Positions 48,043 through 61,000 of a stretch of 64,000 bases of DNA are shown in pieces (position 1 is the stretch's first letter; each line of letters begins with the position of its first letter). The stretch covers positions 6,701,001 through 6,765,000 of the forward strand of contig CP114499.1 of NCBI GenBank assembly GCA_027186245.1. Direction: 5' to 3'. The notes below the pieces were generated by a model. The model was not told where the DNA came from and searched no databases. It was given only the letters and a program-made list of their open reading frames with translations. The DNA is from Coriaria nepalensis. Lineage: Eukaryota; Streptophyta; Magnoliopsida; Cucurbitales; Coriariaceae. Position numbers and translations under genes: made by a program.

Positions 48043-48624
48043 AGGAAACGAGGTAGAATATACATGGTCGGTGCATGGAAGATGTACTCATACTCACTGA
48101 TATTTTTCTTAATGTTATACATGTAAGAAATTTACATTATTTTTACTTGAGTTAATCAATCATGGTTTCACCTTTCCTGATTCTATAAGCGTCAGCTAAT
48201 TAATTTGTACAAATTCTCGAGTATTCAAAGAAAATGAAGAACAAAAGGAGGAAGAAATTACGTTTAATGCCTTTCTTTAATGCGCGTGATCGTTAATTAT
48301 TTGATGATCATGGAATTATGTTGACCCAAAAATAGTAATTAAGAGATCACCAGTTAAGGTAATGCTGTGAATAATTACCGGAACCAAAAGTAGTAACTAA
48401 TATGAACCAGAAGTAGTACTCACTCAGTGTTATTTATTTCGATAATTCACTTTTGTGTGATTTCAATGTGGAATGAGAATATGAGTAGATGGGACGGCAC
48501 GCCACTTTTCAAGAAGAGGTTTTTTTATAATAATAAAAACACAAGGGATGAGATTGCAAATTTAGATGTGATCTTATGAAATGAATTGATGGATTCATAC
48601 CAAATCATACTCATTTCAAGAAAC

Positions 48625-48648
48625 CAAATGTTTACCCGTAAACATTTG
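48625..48648. repeat. Short perfect hairpin, 11-bp arms
   Basis: CAAATGTTTAC, spacer CC, then GTAAACATTTG. It lies about 580 bases downstream of the CLE stop codon. Possible TE relic or transcript hairpin; nothing more can be said. Confidence 0.85.
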
Positions 48649-49120
48649 ATCCAAATGAATAATTAATACTACATTTAAAATAAAATTTAAAAAAAAAAAA
48701 AAATTCCAAAGGAGGTGATGATAATGTAGTGTTTAAGCACGTGTTCCCAACTGTCATATGTGGCCCCTCGAGGGCTACAGAGATGACTGCGAATCATGTC
48801 TTTTCACACCAAACTATCACAGTTTTACCGACACTTCATTTTCTTTTTACTTATGATAATTATAAGAACTTTAGTAATTCTTATTATACACATATGGACC
48901 GCACATGGATTAAAGACGATTCACTCAAAATTAAATTAAAAATGTAATTGAGTATTAATATTTTTTAAAAGTATAATTTATATCTGAATTTACATATTTA
49001 AAAATTAACTTCAAATTTAATTTTTTTTTTTTTTTCAATTCTAAAATTATAATTTAGTTCCCTCGCTCTCTCACTGAACAGTGTATAAGCAAACCAATGT
49101 CATCATCCGAAATAATGTAA

Positions 49121-49153
49121 AATCCGAATCCGAATCCGAATCCGAATCCGAAT
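49121..49153. repeat. CCGAAT hexanucleotide repeat
   Basis: About five tandem copies just beyond the 3' end of CHUP1. Confidence 0.85.
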
Positions 49154-49332
49154 ACCGGGTAACTAAAATGACATCCAGAATTTAATCGAAAGAATCGATT
49201 CTACCAGTCCTTTTGGTTCCTGAATTTTCACTGGATTTTAATCAAATCATTATCAAAATTTTAGATGACATTTATAACAAGGTGGAGTTTACTCAAGTAA
49301 TGTACAAAAATATAAATAAAATATTGCTTCCT

Positions 49333-52300
49333 TTATTTGTCACCTCCTGTTTGCGTATTACTACTATTCACACGGTTCCTCAACTCTTCAAATGCTTTCA
49401 TGCTCTCTGCATCAAAACCTCCAGCAAACTGCCGAACAGACAATATCCATTGCAATGATGTTCAAAATATGTTTTTACTCCATAGACTCGGATCGGTATC
49501 AAGTATATATACATACCTGGTGAACACGGAAAGCAAAGCGAACTCCTTGCAAGGCTATAAACTCTCTTTGTGGCTCCTTCTCGGGCTCGCACATTGCATC
49601 AAGCTCCGATGCTACTCGCTTCATATACTTCCTTGCCAATTGTACGGACGATAACTTGATCTGTTACATCAATAAAAAAATGCAATCAAGTTATCCAATT
49701 GCTCGTAGACTTAGGATTAATTATGATAAAAAAAACCATTTCCCTTAATCACATATATACCTTGCCAACAACTCCAGAGTCTAATAACCAATCCACAGGA
49801 ATCCCGAATTCCTTGTATCGAGACGTGGCCATATCTCTTGTACGTAAGAGTGCATACACACTCTGCTCAACCCTGCCAAAGAACAGAATGATAATGATTC
49901 AAAAATGCTTATAGAAATCAAACACATGGGTCCATGTAGTAGTATTTTTTTTTTTTCGTGTTAATAGGATTAGAAGGGAAAAAATATACGTACTTTTCGA
50001 GCAAGGAGTACATTTTCTTTAAGGCGGCTTCACATGAGAGAGAAGGGTCATCAACAAAAGAGGAGACTCTCTTCTCCAGTTTTATCAAATCCTGGTATTC
50101 AAAAGCCGCCTCTCTTAATGCGTCTGCTTTTCCTTCCGGCCAATCAAAGTGCTTGACCACTGCCCGTTCATCCACCTTACCAAATTCGGAAAACGAAAAG
50201 CATTGTTATTATCAGATAGAGAGGCCTCAAAGGAGGAGACAATAAGGAGAGAGATAGAGAAAGAAAAACTGAGATCATACCAAGAAAGAAAGTTCTTCAT
50301 CGAGCCAGTTGACAAAGGAGACGAGATCTTCTATGTTAGAGAACGAAGCAGCCCGGACTTCACTTGCCAATGACATGACAAAGTCTCCTTGAGTTTCCAC
50401 ATCAGCTTTCACCTATATAGAAAGGAACTTATATCCAATGCCTAAGAATTGAAGAAAATCAATAAACAAAAGAGAAAAATGATTTCTACTCACAGCTAAG
50501 AGGAATGATGATCTGTTTTGAATCTCTCCAATCACGTTGCTTCTATCATTTGATGCATCAGATGCTGAAGGAGAAAGAGCAGAAGAAGTGTCTTTCTTCG
50601 CCTCTCTCTTCATCAATGACTGATATAATTCAACTACCTCGTTAGACCTATGAACTTTATCACCTCCTCCAGGCCCTCTAGATAGGCTTCCAGGAGGAGG
50701 TGGACGAGGAGGTCCGCCAGGTGGTGGTGGTGGGCCACCAGGAGGAGGTGGCGGTGGAGCTCCTGGTACTCCACCTGAAAGACTAGGCAGCTCTTTACTT
50801 TCATTTCCACCACCTCCTGCTCTAGGAGGTGGCCTTGGAACCCGAGGCGGCCTCTTCTCGATTTCCACAAGCTTCATCTTGCTTATGGCCGGAGAAGAAT
50901 CAACTGTATTATTCCCATTGTCCAATTGATCACCCGTGTTTTGAGAAACAACCGTTTTTTCTTTTAGTTGAGCAAGTTTTGGCGGCAAAGAGACAATTAC
51001 TCTCTCTCTTTGATCTCCTTTATTACTCGTCAAATTATTATCACCACCAAACTTCTCGGCTCTTGCCTGCTTGGCTCTTTCCTTGATTTGCTTCTCCCTC
51101 TCCAAAGCAAGATTATGCCTATCTTTAAAAGCCGGGTACTTCTCATCAAGAACCCCTTCAACTGATTTCGACATCAGTTGGAACGAGGCTGCAACCGAAT
51201 TAAGAGAGTCGTTATTAGAAGACCTATCAGGCGAGCCAGGAAATTCTTGTTCCGCCTTCCCAAAGGAAGTTATAGCAACCGTATCACTCACATTTCTAAG
51301 CATCAAAGATTCTAATGGGCCCCGTGCTCTTTGGCTCGTACTTATCCTTCCAGGCGACTCTCCAAAAAAGGATTGGGACGGTGATAACAAAACGTTTGAA
51401 TCATCTTTGCTTCGACCCCATTTCTTCAATTTTTTAATCAAGCTAGGTTTCTTGCTGATACTACTATACCTGCTCATGGAACTATCGATCGAAGCATTGT
51501 CAAAATCCTCACTCCCCGGAGAAGATGGGTGGGAAAAGTTGCTCTCGAGATCTGTGTCGCCTTGACCACGTTCTGACCCGGCATACTCTAACATTAGCTG
51601 TTTAGCCCTTTCTTGAGATTTTGGGCTTAAATTTTTGCTTAGATCGCGGGCTGATACTTTTCCGGAAGGTGTTTGGTAGTTACGTAGTTCATACCTCAAG
51701 CAAGCGTTGACCCAACGGAGATAAACTAACTCTTCGACTTCACTAAACCGGTTAATTTGAAGCCCTTCTACTTGCTTTAATAGGTCCTCATTAGTATGCC
51801 TCAAGGCATTGACCTCTTCCCGTACATTAGCCACCATTTCGGTCTGATAGGAGAAAATAAACAACAGGATTTTAGAACTAAAACAATTTAATGAAATATG
51901 AAGGAATTTGAAGTGATGAGTAGACGAACCTCTGTCATGGAGGACAGAGAATGGATTCGCCCTTCAGCTGCATCTAATTTTACAGTCAACTCCCGCTTTT
52001 TGTGTTGAAGTTCTCTGTTCTTCCTCTTAAGCTCTACAACTTCAACTTCTAACTCCTTAACAGCTTTCAATTTTTTTTCAACTTCTCCATCTTTCTTCAA
52101 TGCCTCTTCCTCCTTCACCTGAAGACCGGTAACTTGCTGCTTAAGCAACAACAGCTGGCCTTTCGTTTGGTTCGCATCAAGCTGAATCTGCCTCTGAAGC
52201 TCCTTGATCTTATTCTTCGCCACTTCCAACTCCTTCTTCGCCATAACTCCTTGCGAGATATCCTCTAGAAGCTTCTTCCTTTCAGCCTGCAAGGAGTTAA

Positions 52301-53002
52301 TGGTAATATTGAGCATGTCGATTTCAACAGTCTTGATTTTGAGTTGTCTTTGTAGCTCAACAATGTCAGATTCTTGCTCCTTTAATCCATAGTACTCGAG
52401 CAATTCTGCTTCGAGTTTGACTTCTCTCTCCTCCAATTCCTTGACTAGATTACGTAGCCGTTCTAGTTCACTTGCATTGACTGCCATTTCTGTTTCGTAA
52501 ACTTTATCCTTGCTTGGAAATGGAAATTCAATTTCTCCAGATAGAAGGTCTTCAAATTCAGGCAAAATATCATCATCGTCTTCTATGTCGGGCTGAATAC
52601 TAGGAGCTCGGTCAAAGACACTGCTTATTAGTTTGACTTCTTCCTCTTCCTCCTCCGCCTAAAATATAACATCATGTTAACTGACTTAATAGAATACTGT
52701 ACAAAAGCATGAATTGAAATTGTAAACTGGATATGTGCTTACATGATTATCTTTGCCGGTTTGGGTAGGATATGTAAGTTCTTGTTTCTCGTCACCATTT
52801 TCTGAGGGATACAGAAGAAATGATATTAAAAATCCCCGTAAGTGAATCATTGATGAACAAGAAAAAGAATTATTGAAGAGGTGAAAATTATACCAGGAAG
52901 CTTGGTAAGTGGGGCCGAGGAGTTCGGGTTTTTTACATTGTGCTGCTTAACTGCATAGGCTGCAATTGAAGCAGCAACCACAAGGCCCAATCTAACAATC
53001 AT
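49333..53002 (-). CDS. CHUP1: CHLOROPLAST UNUSUAL POSITIONING 1 (CHUP1)
   Basis: Spliced, 970 residues. Exons from the start: 52894-53002, 52743-52801, 51930-52658, 50494-51843, 50281-50412, 49994-50175, 49761-49872, 49517-49660, 49333-49428; all GT-AG and in phase. The N-terminus has a hydrophobic envelope-targeting segment (MIVRLGLVVAASIAAYAVKQ). A Glu-rich acidic patch follows at about 57-80. A long coiled coil spans about 115-360 (ELERLRNLVKELEEREVKLE and onward). A Ser-rich region contains the basic KKPSLIKKLKKWGRSK motif. A profilin/actin-type polyproline segment lies at about 655-685 (GAPPPPPPGGPPPPPGGPPR). The conserved C-terminal domain runs to the end (FVNWLDEELSFLVDERAVVK, FDWPEGKADALREAAFEY, ARKYMKRVASELDAM). 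CHUP1 sits on the outer chloroplast envelope and nucleates short actin filaments for light-driven chloroplast movement. Length is close to the Arabidopsis protein (about 1004). Confidence 0.97.
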
Positions 53003-54490
53003 CTAGGAAATTACTAACTTGCTACTCACCATTGAAAACCAAACCGGCCCCATTTCTTCCAACGTCCACCATGACTCTGGTAAAAATTTCAACACATTAG
53101 AGGCCGAAAAATTGCATAATTCAGAAACAAACAGAGCCCAATACAGAAACTTTCCATCTCTATCCGAAAATTGGGTGAAATCAACTAATCAATTCTATCT
53201 ATAAGCACTTCAACCATATCAGATACACAGAGCTTCCATGGCGCAAATTAAAACTTACTTGTATCCAAAGAGTTTAAGATAAACAGGAGTATGAGGCAAA
53301 ACAGCTCCCATGGTTAGCTAAGGGAGCCAACAGTAGCCACCAAATAACTAGTGGCCAATCTTTCCTGCAAGGGGGATGGACCTGTTTAAGGATTACGTAG
53401 AGACAAACAAACCAAATATAACGAGACCGAAATGACATACAGACAGTTAAAAAGGAAAAAAAACAAAACAAAAGGAGTGGAAAAGAGGGGGCGAGAAGTT
53501 TGTCTTATCACAATGAGATAGATATATGTTATTGTCCAACATTTAATTTTGGGTAGGAGGAAGGTTAGAGACGTCAATTAATTTATTAAATTAAAAAAAA
53601 AAAAAAAAACCCAGATAAGCAATTTCATTATTATTTTGTTATGCTTTTCTTTGGCTTACCGCAAAATAGAAGGGTGGAAGGAAAAGTGGATGGCGGTTGG
53701 TTTGGTATTTTGAGGAAAAAGGGTGGGGACTGAAATGAGGAAGAAATCTTAGTCTTAGCATATGATATGGAAATTGTTGGTGAACAGTAAAGGGAAAGTA
53801 AACCTAAAATTCTTCTTCAGCTCAATGAAACCCAATCTAAGCCCATACCATATCTTGGCTGATAAACTTTTTGGCATTTCCCTTCATATTTGTTATCTTG
53901 TGGTTCTGTGTATTAGAAGAAAACATGTGTCTCCCTCCCTTCACCATCTTTACACAAAAAAAAAAAAAAAACAAATTGGATTGCACCATCTCACACTACG
54001 ACGCTTAAACCAAATTGTTGCTAAAACCAGCTTATAGAATGAATGATTTAAACCGAGAGCCGAATTCAACTAGAGGTCGCAAATTTACTGAAATTCTTGA
54101 ACTGCAGATTACAATCATCGTTAAAATAGTGTCGAAAGTTTAAGCCTTTAAGAATGATTTTCATTTTTTCTCTCCTGTTAGATTTATAGAAATCTTTATA
54201 AATCTAGCAGAGTAACACTGTTGTAACTAGTGAAGAACCCAATTCTTCCCAACACAAATCTTGAAATCTGTATATATATAATTTTTTTTTTTCCAGACAG
54301 TTTGAATTTGAAGCATTAGGAAAAAGAGTAGCAGTATGATGACTCTACAAATTTCCTCTTGTATATTGAGAAGTCGAGCTAGTAAAATATTTATTAAATA
54401 GCAAAAACACAATCCGAGGTCCCATAATTCATGGGGCAACCTATTTAATAATCGAACCATATCTTTATCTGAAAAAGCCTTATAGGGGAG
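53003..54490. other. CHUP1 upstream region and SLH-gene 3' region
   Basis: No gene supported. The CHUP1 leader probably contains an intron, because a CT-rich stretch and several AG/GT sites precede the ATG, but it could not be placed. A tracts lie at 53593-53610 and 53957-53971. Confidence 0.5.
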
Positions 54491-57401
54491 TCAACCTTGG
54501 TTGTCGTCCCATTTCCACCTCCGCCCCACCTCCTCCAGAACCTTCGACCTTGCTTGGCTTTTTCTCGCTTCATCTTCTACCCATGATCTGCGTTCATATT
54601 TTCCCACTGGTTAGTACAGATTTATGAAAAATAAAATAAAATAACAATTTTAGTTTACCTAAGAATCCGAATGGCTTCTTTCTCAGCTTCAAGAACAGAT
54701 TTCATATCAAGCATTTCTTCACATCGGATTAGTAAATCCCTTAAAACATTACCCAAACTACACCGCTCAGACACGTATATAGCTTTTTCAGAAGCAAGCT
54801 TTTCTGTCATCAAATCAACTTCTTCTTTCAGGCTAAGAACCAGTTGTCTCTGACAATCCATGGCTGCCTTCTCCTTCAAAAACTCTGAGAAAAACTTCTC
54901 TTGAACAATTTGCTCCTCTTCCAAATCACTAGCTGCAGCAAGATAATCCTTTTCTGCCTCAGACAGGCGGATTTTCTCTTTGTTCTTTTTGTCTTCCCAG
55001 AACTTCTGTAGAATTCCTCTGTCAAGCAATTCGGACTTGATTTGTTCCATAACAGCTTTTCTTGCAATGCTCTGAGATTTTAGTCTTGATAATTCGATTT
55101 GAATTGCTTCAGTCATTCTTCGACTTGCCAATGCCACCGCTGCTTGTGCCTTCGTTACTGGCTTGTTTGGCTGCAATCTCTTGATATGTCCTGTCGAAGG
55201 ATTAATGTAAGCCTTTCACTTTCAGGGTTTTAAATAAATAAATAAACACAAAAGAAAAAGGAAGAAAGGAATACCAAAAACTTTTCTGAGAATGCTTTTT
55301 TCCTCAGCTAAAAAGTCCATAAAAAGCTCAGGTGATGCATCTGTGGTGATCTCCTTCATGTCCATAAAACTCACTTTTGTACTTGATATCTGGACTGTAG
55401 ACAAGTCAGGTTTTAAAAGGCTATGACAGCCTGATGATTCATCGGCTATGTCTTCTCTTCAATTTCAAAAATGTATTTGAGACAAATCAGGAATTGCAGA
55501 TCATGTTTTGAAATTCTGTTACCTGCTCAAGTATTCCACCCACGAATTCATACTCTAATTGGGCTTTCCAGTCAATCAGATCCTGCCGATTGATAAACCT
55601 GCAGAAATATTATATATTTTAATTTTAAACAGAGCTTCAATAAATTTGAACACACTTATATAATTATATTACCTGTCTGGGGAAAAATAAACTTTCACTT
55701 GGCTTTCTGAACCATCAAATCCAGAATTCTTCCTTGATAACTTGCTACGAATGATACCAGCCTCCGCCAATGCTGAATGCGAAATGGAGGATATGAATTC
55801 AAATTTCTATTGTGCCCAAAATAATTTCCTAATTACTTAGCCCAGTAAGTTTAGGCCTTCATGATTTTTATTCATGCCTATTAAATAACTTATACTCTCA
55901 GGATCAAAGTTTACCTTGAATGGACCTAAAATCTGGGTCATCAGGATTAACATCATCAAATGCAGAAGTTTTCGATCCATATAGTAAAACTGATGGAGCA
56001 ATGCGGTGCTTTGGATGCCTATAAGCCAGATAACATATAAAAAGTAAATGCAAGAGTTTAATAACTCTGAATGCTTAATACCTAACAGTCAGGTTTAGGG
56101 ATCAGTTTTTACCTTTCTAATGTTAAATTAATTCGAACCAGCCATCTTGCATACTCCCTTCTAGTGCACAATTCGCCAGCCTTTATATTATCTTCAACAA
56201 TCTGTACACCTTAATTAAAGTTGATACATTCATGCTCAGAACTGGACCCAAAAACTTCTTTATCGCAACAGGGTATAAAATATTAGAACTATGATAATAA
56301 AAATCTATCAACAATTAGAGATTCATTTCTAGTTCTCGATGTTTCCCAGAAATATCCTCCCTCTCGTCCCAGCTATAAATATAAACATAAATGGTCCTAG
56401 AAGAACACCTTGAGTTTCTTTAAAACTGACAGAGCGTCCTCCTGGGCTGAATCCAAATGAACGGGGATTATAACACGCTCAAGCTTATGCATTGATCCTG
56501 AATATTATCATGATATTTAAGTCATATGCTGAGGATATAACTAACATGATGTCCACACATTAAACATTATCCCAGATTTTATGTACCAGATGTGAAAGTC
56601 ACAGTAGGGGGATCAGTTGCAGACTTGGGTTCCGCATCAGGTCCCCCGGCATCCACATTCGACACACTGTATTCAACTGTTTCACCTTCATCTTGTTTTG
56701 TTTCAGTTCGGCCAAAAATTCCGCGCAAAGCATACATGGTCTGAAATTTCAACCCTGCCAAATGCAAAATCCTGATCTACTCAAGCCAATGCAATCAATT
56801 CCAATTCCAATTTCAAATGCAAATAACTATTATTTAGTACTAGAATAATATGTCCCCCAATTTGGATTTGGAATAGTACATAATGAAAGAAGTAAGTGCA
56901 GTGCAAAGAACTAACCTTTTCTGGAGAGTGAAAAGAAAGCAAAGAAAGCGACCAGAACAGCGAGAGACGTGCCAACAATCCCTATTACAAATGGATGCCC
57001 CCCTGCACATGCACCCAAAAAAGGAAGAAAGACTCAGATCACTATCCCTTTGCTTTACAACAATGAATCTACGTCATACTATATATAATTTTAGGTCGAG
57101 GGAAGTGGAACGGACCGGTTTTTTCCTTGCGGGCTGGAGAATCGAGGATTTCCCAACCGCCATAGTTATTATTACTGTTTGGGTTGGGGTCTGGAGAAGA
57201 CCATTCGAGATCGAGGCTTCTCTCTGCAAATGAAGCAGGGAGAAAGAGTTTAGGGTAACTGGTTCTAAAGTTACAGAGGAACGGATTCGGGGCGATGAAA
57301 ATGGAGACATTGCGGCGGCGAAAGAGGGACGGGGAGTGGGTGACGAGGAATAGTGAAGTGGTGGGTGCAGAAGTGAGAGAAGAGCAAGAGGAAGAACACA
57401 T
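54491..57401 (-). CDS. Plastid-targeted SLH-domain-like membrane protein
   Basis: Spliced, 580 residues. Exons from the start: 57116-57401, 56916-57002, 56587-56754, 56409-56497, 56113-56201, 55915-56018, 55673-55772, 55523-55598, 55275-55389, 54659-55190, 54491-54587; all GT-AG and in phase. The N-terminus is Ser/Arg-rich like a chloroplast transit peptide. One membrane span lies at about 101-122 (VIGIVGTSLAVLVAFFAFFS). The middle has S-layer-homology-like repeats (ELCTRREYARWLVRIN, HRIAPSVLLYGSKTSAFDDV, NKPVTKAQAAVALASRR). The C-terminal 180 residues form a Glu/Lys-rich coiled coil ending in RSWVEDEARKSQARSKVLEE and WKWDD. It resembles the uncharacterised Arabidopsis At5g23890, At5g52410 and At3g25680 group. 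In cyanobacteria SLH domains bind cell-wall glycans, but no function is established for the plant proteins. It is shorter than I recall for At5g23890. Confidence 0.88.
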
Positions 57402-58093
57402 CAGACGTAGTACGAAATTAAGGTTTGGAGTTTTTGAAGAGAAATGGTTCGGACATGGGAAGATCGGTGTTTGTCGTTGACCCCTCGTTCCAGAGATTTG
57501 CTTGATTTTGAGTTCATCAATCGCAATGAGAATATGAATCTGCCACCTGCGGTTATAAGGGTCTGTTTGGCTATCCCAAAAAAAAATCGAGTTTCCAGAC
57601 CGGCACGTCGTATTGCACTATGGTTCCGGCATGTCGTGTGGGTTCATGGGGATCTACGTGTCTCGTCAAGCCGAATATAATTTTATTTTTTATTTTTAGA
57701 TTAAATAAAAACATTTAATTAATTAATAGACTTTTTATCCAACAGTATTAAATTATCTAAATTTTACTGTAACTTTACCGTGTAAAAAAAAAATTATTAT
57801 TTAGCAAACATAAATTGACCGTTGATCAAAAGACAAATGTCATTGATTTTTATATAGAAAAATAACATAAACATTAAGACATGTATTCATATCGTGTACA
57901 CAATCCTATGTAAACCTCTGCGACTCGACCGACCCCTTTCTACTGAACATATCCACTGTTACAAATTCTCTTACACAAAAAAAAAAAAAAACAAAAATGA
58001 AAAAGGGACATAAAGAAGTGTATCCTTCTAATTTATTTTAACAACAAACAACACGGAGGTATCCCTAAAACAACCAGTTGCTTCCTACGGAGC
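57402..58093. other. SLH-gene promoter side and DCP5 3' region
   Basis: No gene. A plus-strand open frame at 57444-57680 is without domain. The right half is the 3' UTR side of DCP5 and contains a short A run (57977-57991). Confidence 0.55.
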
Positions 58094-61000
58094 TCAATTG
58101 GGAGTTGACCGCCCTCGGCCCCTACCAATATAACCATACCCTCTTCCATAATAACCACCACGGAAGCAGCCCCCACGTCCAGGGCCCCGCCCACCACGTC
58201 CGCCTCGATACCTCATAAAATCACCAAATGTCTGCCCCACAAAACAATCAGAGGCCTAATTGACGATAAATTCTATATTTTCAAAGTGTATTAGGAAACT
58301 AAAAAGGCATATGAATATACCTCTGTATCTATCTTGACTTGCTGCGAGTATCTTGTTCTTCCGTTATGAGATTCGTTATCAAGTGCATTGCAAGAGAGGG
58401 TATCGAAGAAGTCATCCTTATTGTACAAGGACTGTGGAATTGAAGCAGTGTAAAATTATCTTGTGTGGGAAGCAAAAATAAGAAGCATTATAATACTACA
58501 GAATCAGATTCAGCTTGAAAATTATAGCAGAAGATTGGAGCTCACCTTGTTTTCAGACTTTGATAATTCACTTTCATCTTCATCTTGAAGGTCGTCTTCA
58601 TCACTGAGTTTTTCTTCCCACTCTCTTTCCTTTGAAGGTGATTTGGGCCCTTTACCGAGATGACCCCAGACTTCATCCTTGTTGAATTTCTCATTCATCG
58701 CCTCAAAATCAAAGTCTTCTGTGAATTTTGTTACTGGGCGTGAACTCTGCACAGTAAGATGCTGAGTTTGTTCAAACACTCGATCAAACTACAACAGCAT
58801 GTTTTCACTTCTATACAGTAAGTATTGTAAATAGACTGAGCATTACCCCAGTTCCTCTTCCTCGTTCACGACTCCTGTAAACATTACGGGAATTTTGGAA
58901 AGGAGCACCATTTGGCTGGTAAAACAGAGAGATAATCAAGTTAGAGTCCTCATGTACCATGTCAGTGAATCCAATCTCATATAAAACAAGAGGGACCATG
59001 GAAAAGAAGTGAAAAATAAGATCAAGCGACCATCTTAAACACAGATGATCACACAAACTTATGGACAAGAAATGGACCGAAAAGAAACTAAAGAGCACTA
59101 GCAGAACATGCAAAAGAACCATTGTGACTGTGATCGAGGTAGAGATAGAGAAAGAACCTTCTGGAAGGCCCTTGATGGTGCTGGTATAGGTAAGGGTAAT
59201 ATCGGCGGCTGAGCCTCAGTAGAAACCGGAGCAGGTGGCTCAGATGATAAAGAAGAAACTTGAACCACTTCCACGTCTTTCTGAGAAGTCTGTGAAGACT
59301 GAGAGGAAGAAGCTGCAGTAGTTCCAAATTGCAATAGCTGTCCAGGTGTCACCAGAGAAGGTACTGGCGCATCTGGTTTGATGGAGCTTGGTTGGGAAAC
59401 AGATTGATATGGCACACTTGGAACGGAAACTGGATTGGGTTTGTTGGTGATGGGGGGAATGATAAGACCGATGTCAGGACCCAAAGACGTTAAAGGAGAA
59501 AGTGATGTCAAATTAGCACTTAGTGGAGCCACAGGAGTGGAAGAATTTGCTGCCTTGTTAGCCAGTGAGTTGGGTAAAATTTCAGAAGCTTGGCTGACAG
59601 GTAAAGCAGGAGGTAGACTTGATGGAAAAGGTGCAAGTGACACTGAAGCAGAAGACAACCTTTGGGAGCTAGTACTGGAAGAAAGCAAAGAACTTGGAAT
59701 TTCTGAAAAGTTTGGAGCTCCAGTGGGCAATGGTGCATTATAGGTGGGATATTGCATTGGCTGCTGCAGTGAAGAAGGCATTGGCTGCTGCAGTGAAGAA
59801 GGCATTGGCTGCTGAAGTGAAGAAGGCATTGGCTGCTGCAGTGAAGATGGCATTGGCTGCTGCAGTGAAGAAGGCATTGGCTGCTGAAGTGAAGAAGGCA
59901 TTGGCTGCTGCAGTGAAGATGGCATTGGCTGCTGCAGTGAAGAAGGCATTGGCTGCTGCAGTGAAGATGGCATTGGCTGCTGCAGTGAAGATGGCATTGG
60001 CTGCTGCATTGAAGAAGGCATTGGCTGCTGCAATGAAGAAGACATAGACAGCCCAGGTGGAGGCCGTAGTAATGATTGTTGTTGCATGTGGGGAAGCCCA
60101 TTTGGCAGGCCATAGTATCCTTGCCAATACATTGGAGTTGCGAGCCCACCACCATTTGCATTTGGAGGAGAAGGAGAAGCTCCCCATGACCCTAGAATCC
60201 CTCCTGGTTGATATAAAGGAAGACCATTCTGGAAATTAGATCCTGGGAGTCCCAATGGCACAGCATGGGAACTCATATCGGGAAAAGACCCGCTTGCAGC
60301 AGGTGGCAGGCTTATAGATGTTGAAACTTGGCGAGGATAGTGAGACTGCACGACAAATATAGGGTATATAAAATGAGTTTTAACTTCATTTGATGTATTG
60401 CCCAAGTAAATCATCCTCTTTACCTGAATAATAGCTGGATCATTGTTTATCGGTGGGGGTGTAGGCTGAATGGGTGGTGAAGATTTAACCTGTAAATCCT
60501 GGAAAAGGAGGCAAAATAAAGTAAGAAAAATTATAGGTTATTTCCATCCCCGTTTGTGCTCCATAACTATATAGAGAGGGAATCACATGTATATTACAAA
60601 CTTACAGATAAAAATCTTTTAAAATGATTTTAGACCATGATATAAAACCAAAATGACTATGGACTAAAGAATCATCATAGGTTACAAAGCAGGTTGTCTG
60701 CTATATTAGACCTCTACAGAATACAAGCAGTTAAATAGCATTTATGATATAAGGTAATCAAGTTCTAAACTTGACATACTTTGATATCACTTCCACGGAA
60801 CAGAATGTATTCAAAGATCTTGTCGCTTGGAGGGACTTGTGGACCATCTTTTTTTCTTCCTTCTGTTCCAAAAGATCGCACTGCCACACAAGTATGAAAC
60901 CACCATCAGGATAACCAAGATATGAAAATAAATCAATGAGCGATAACATGAAATAGGATAAGATCATAAGCTTGAACGATGAAAAAAAAATGTTGCCAAT

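Larger units (their letters stand above)
48043..49332. other. CLE12 3' region and CHUP1 3' side
   Basis: No gene seen. It holds a 24-bp inverted repeat (48625-48648), A and T runs near 48690 and 49021, and a CCGAAT hexamer repeat at 49121-49153. Confidence 0.55.

Noticed and set aside
48729..48947. 72-residue plus-strand frame downstream of CLE12
   Set aside because: No signal peptide, CLE motif or other conserved pattern, and it lies in AT-rich spacer.
59520..60187. Long minus-strand frames over the DCP5 repeat, one Cys/Ser/His-rich and one Ala-rich, plus a plus-strand Ala/Lys-rich frame
   Set aside because: They are alternative-frame readings of the 24-bp array. The LSm14-containing frame is the one with splice continuity and family conservation.
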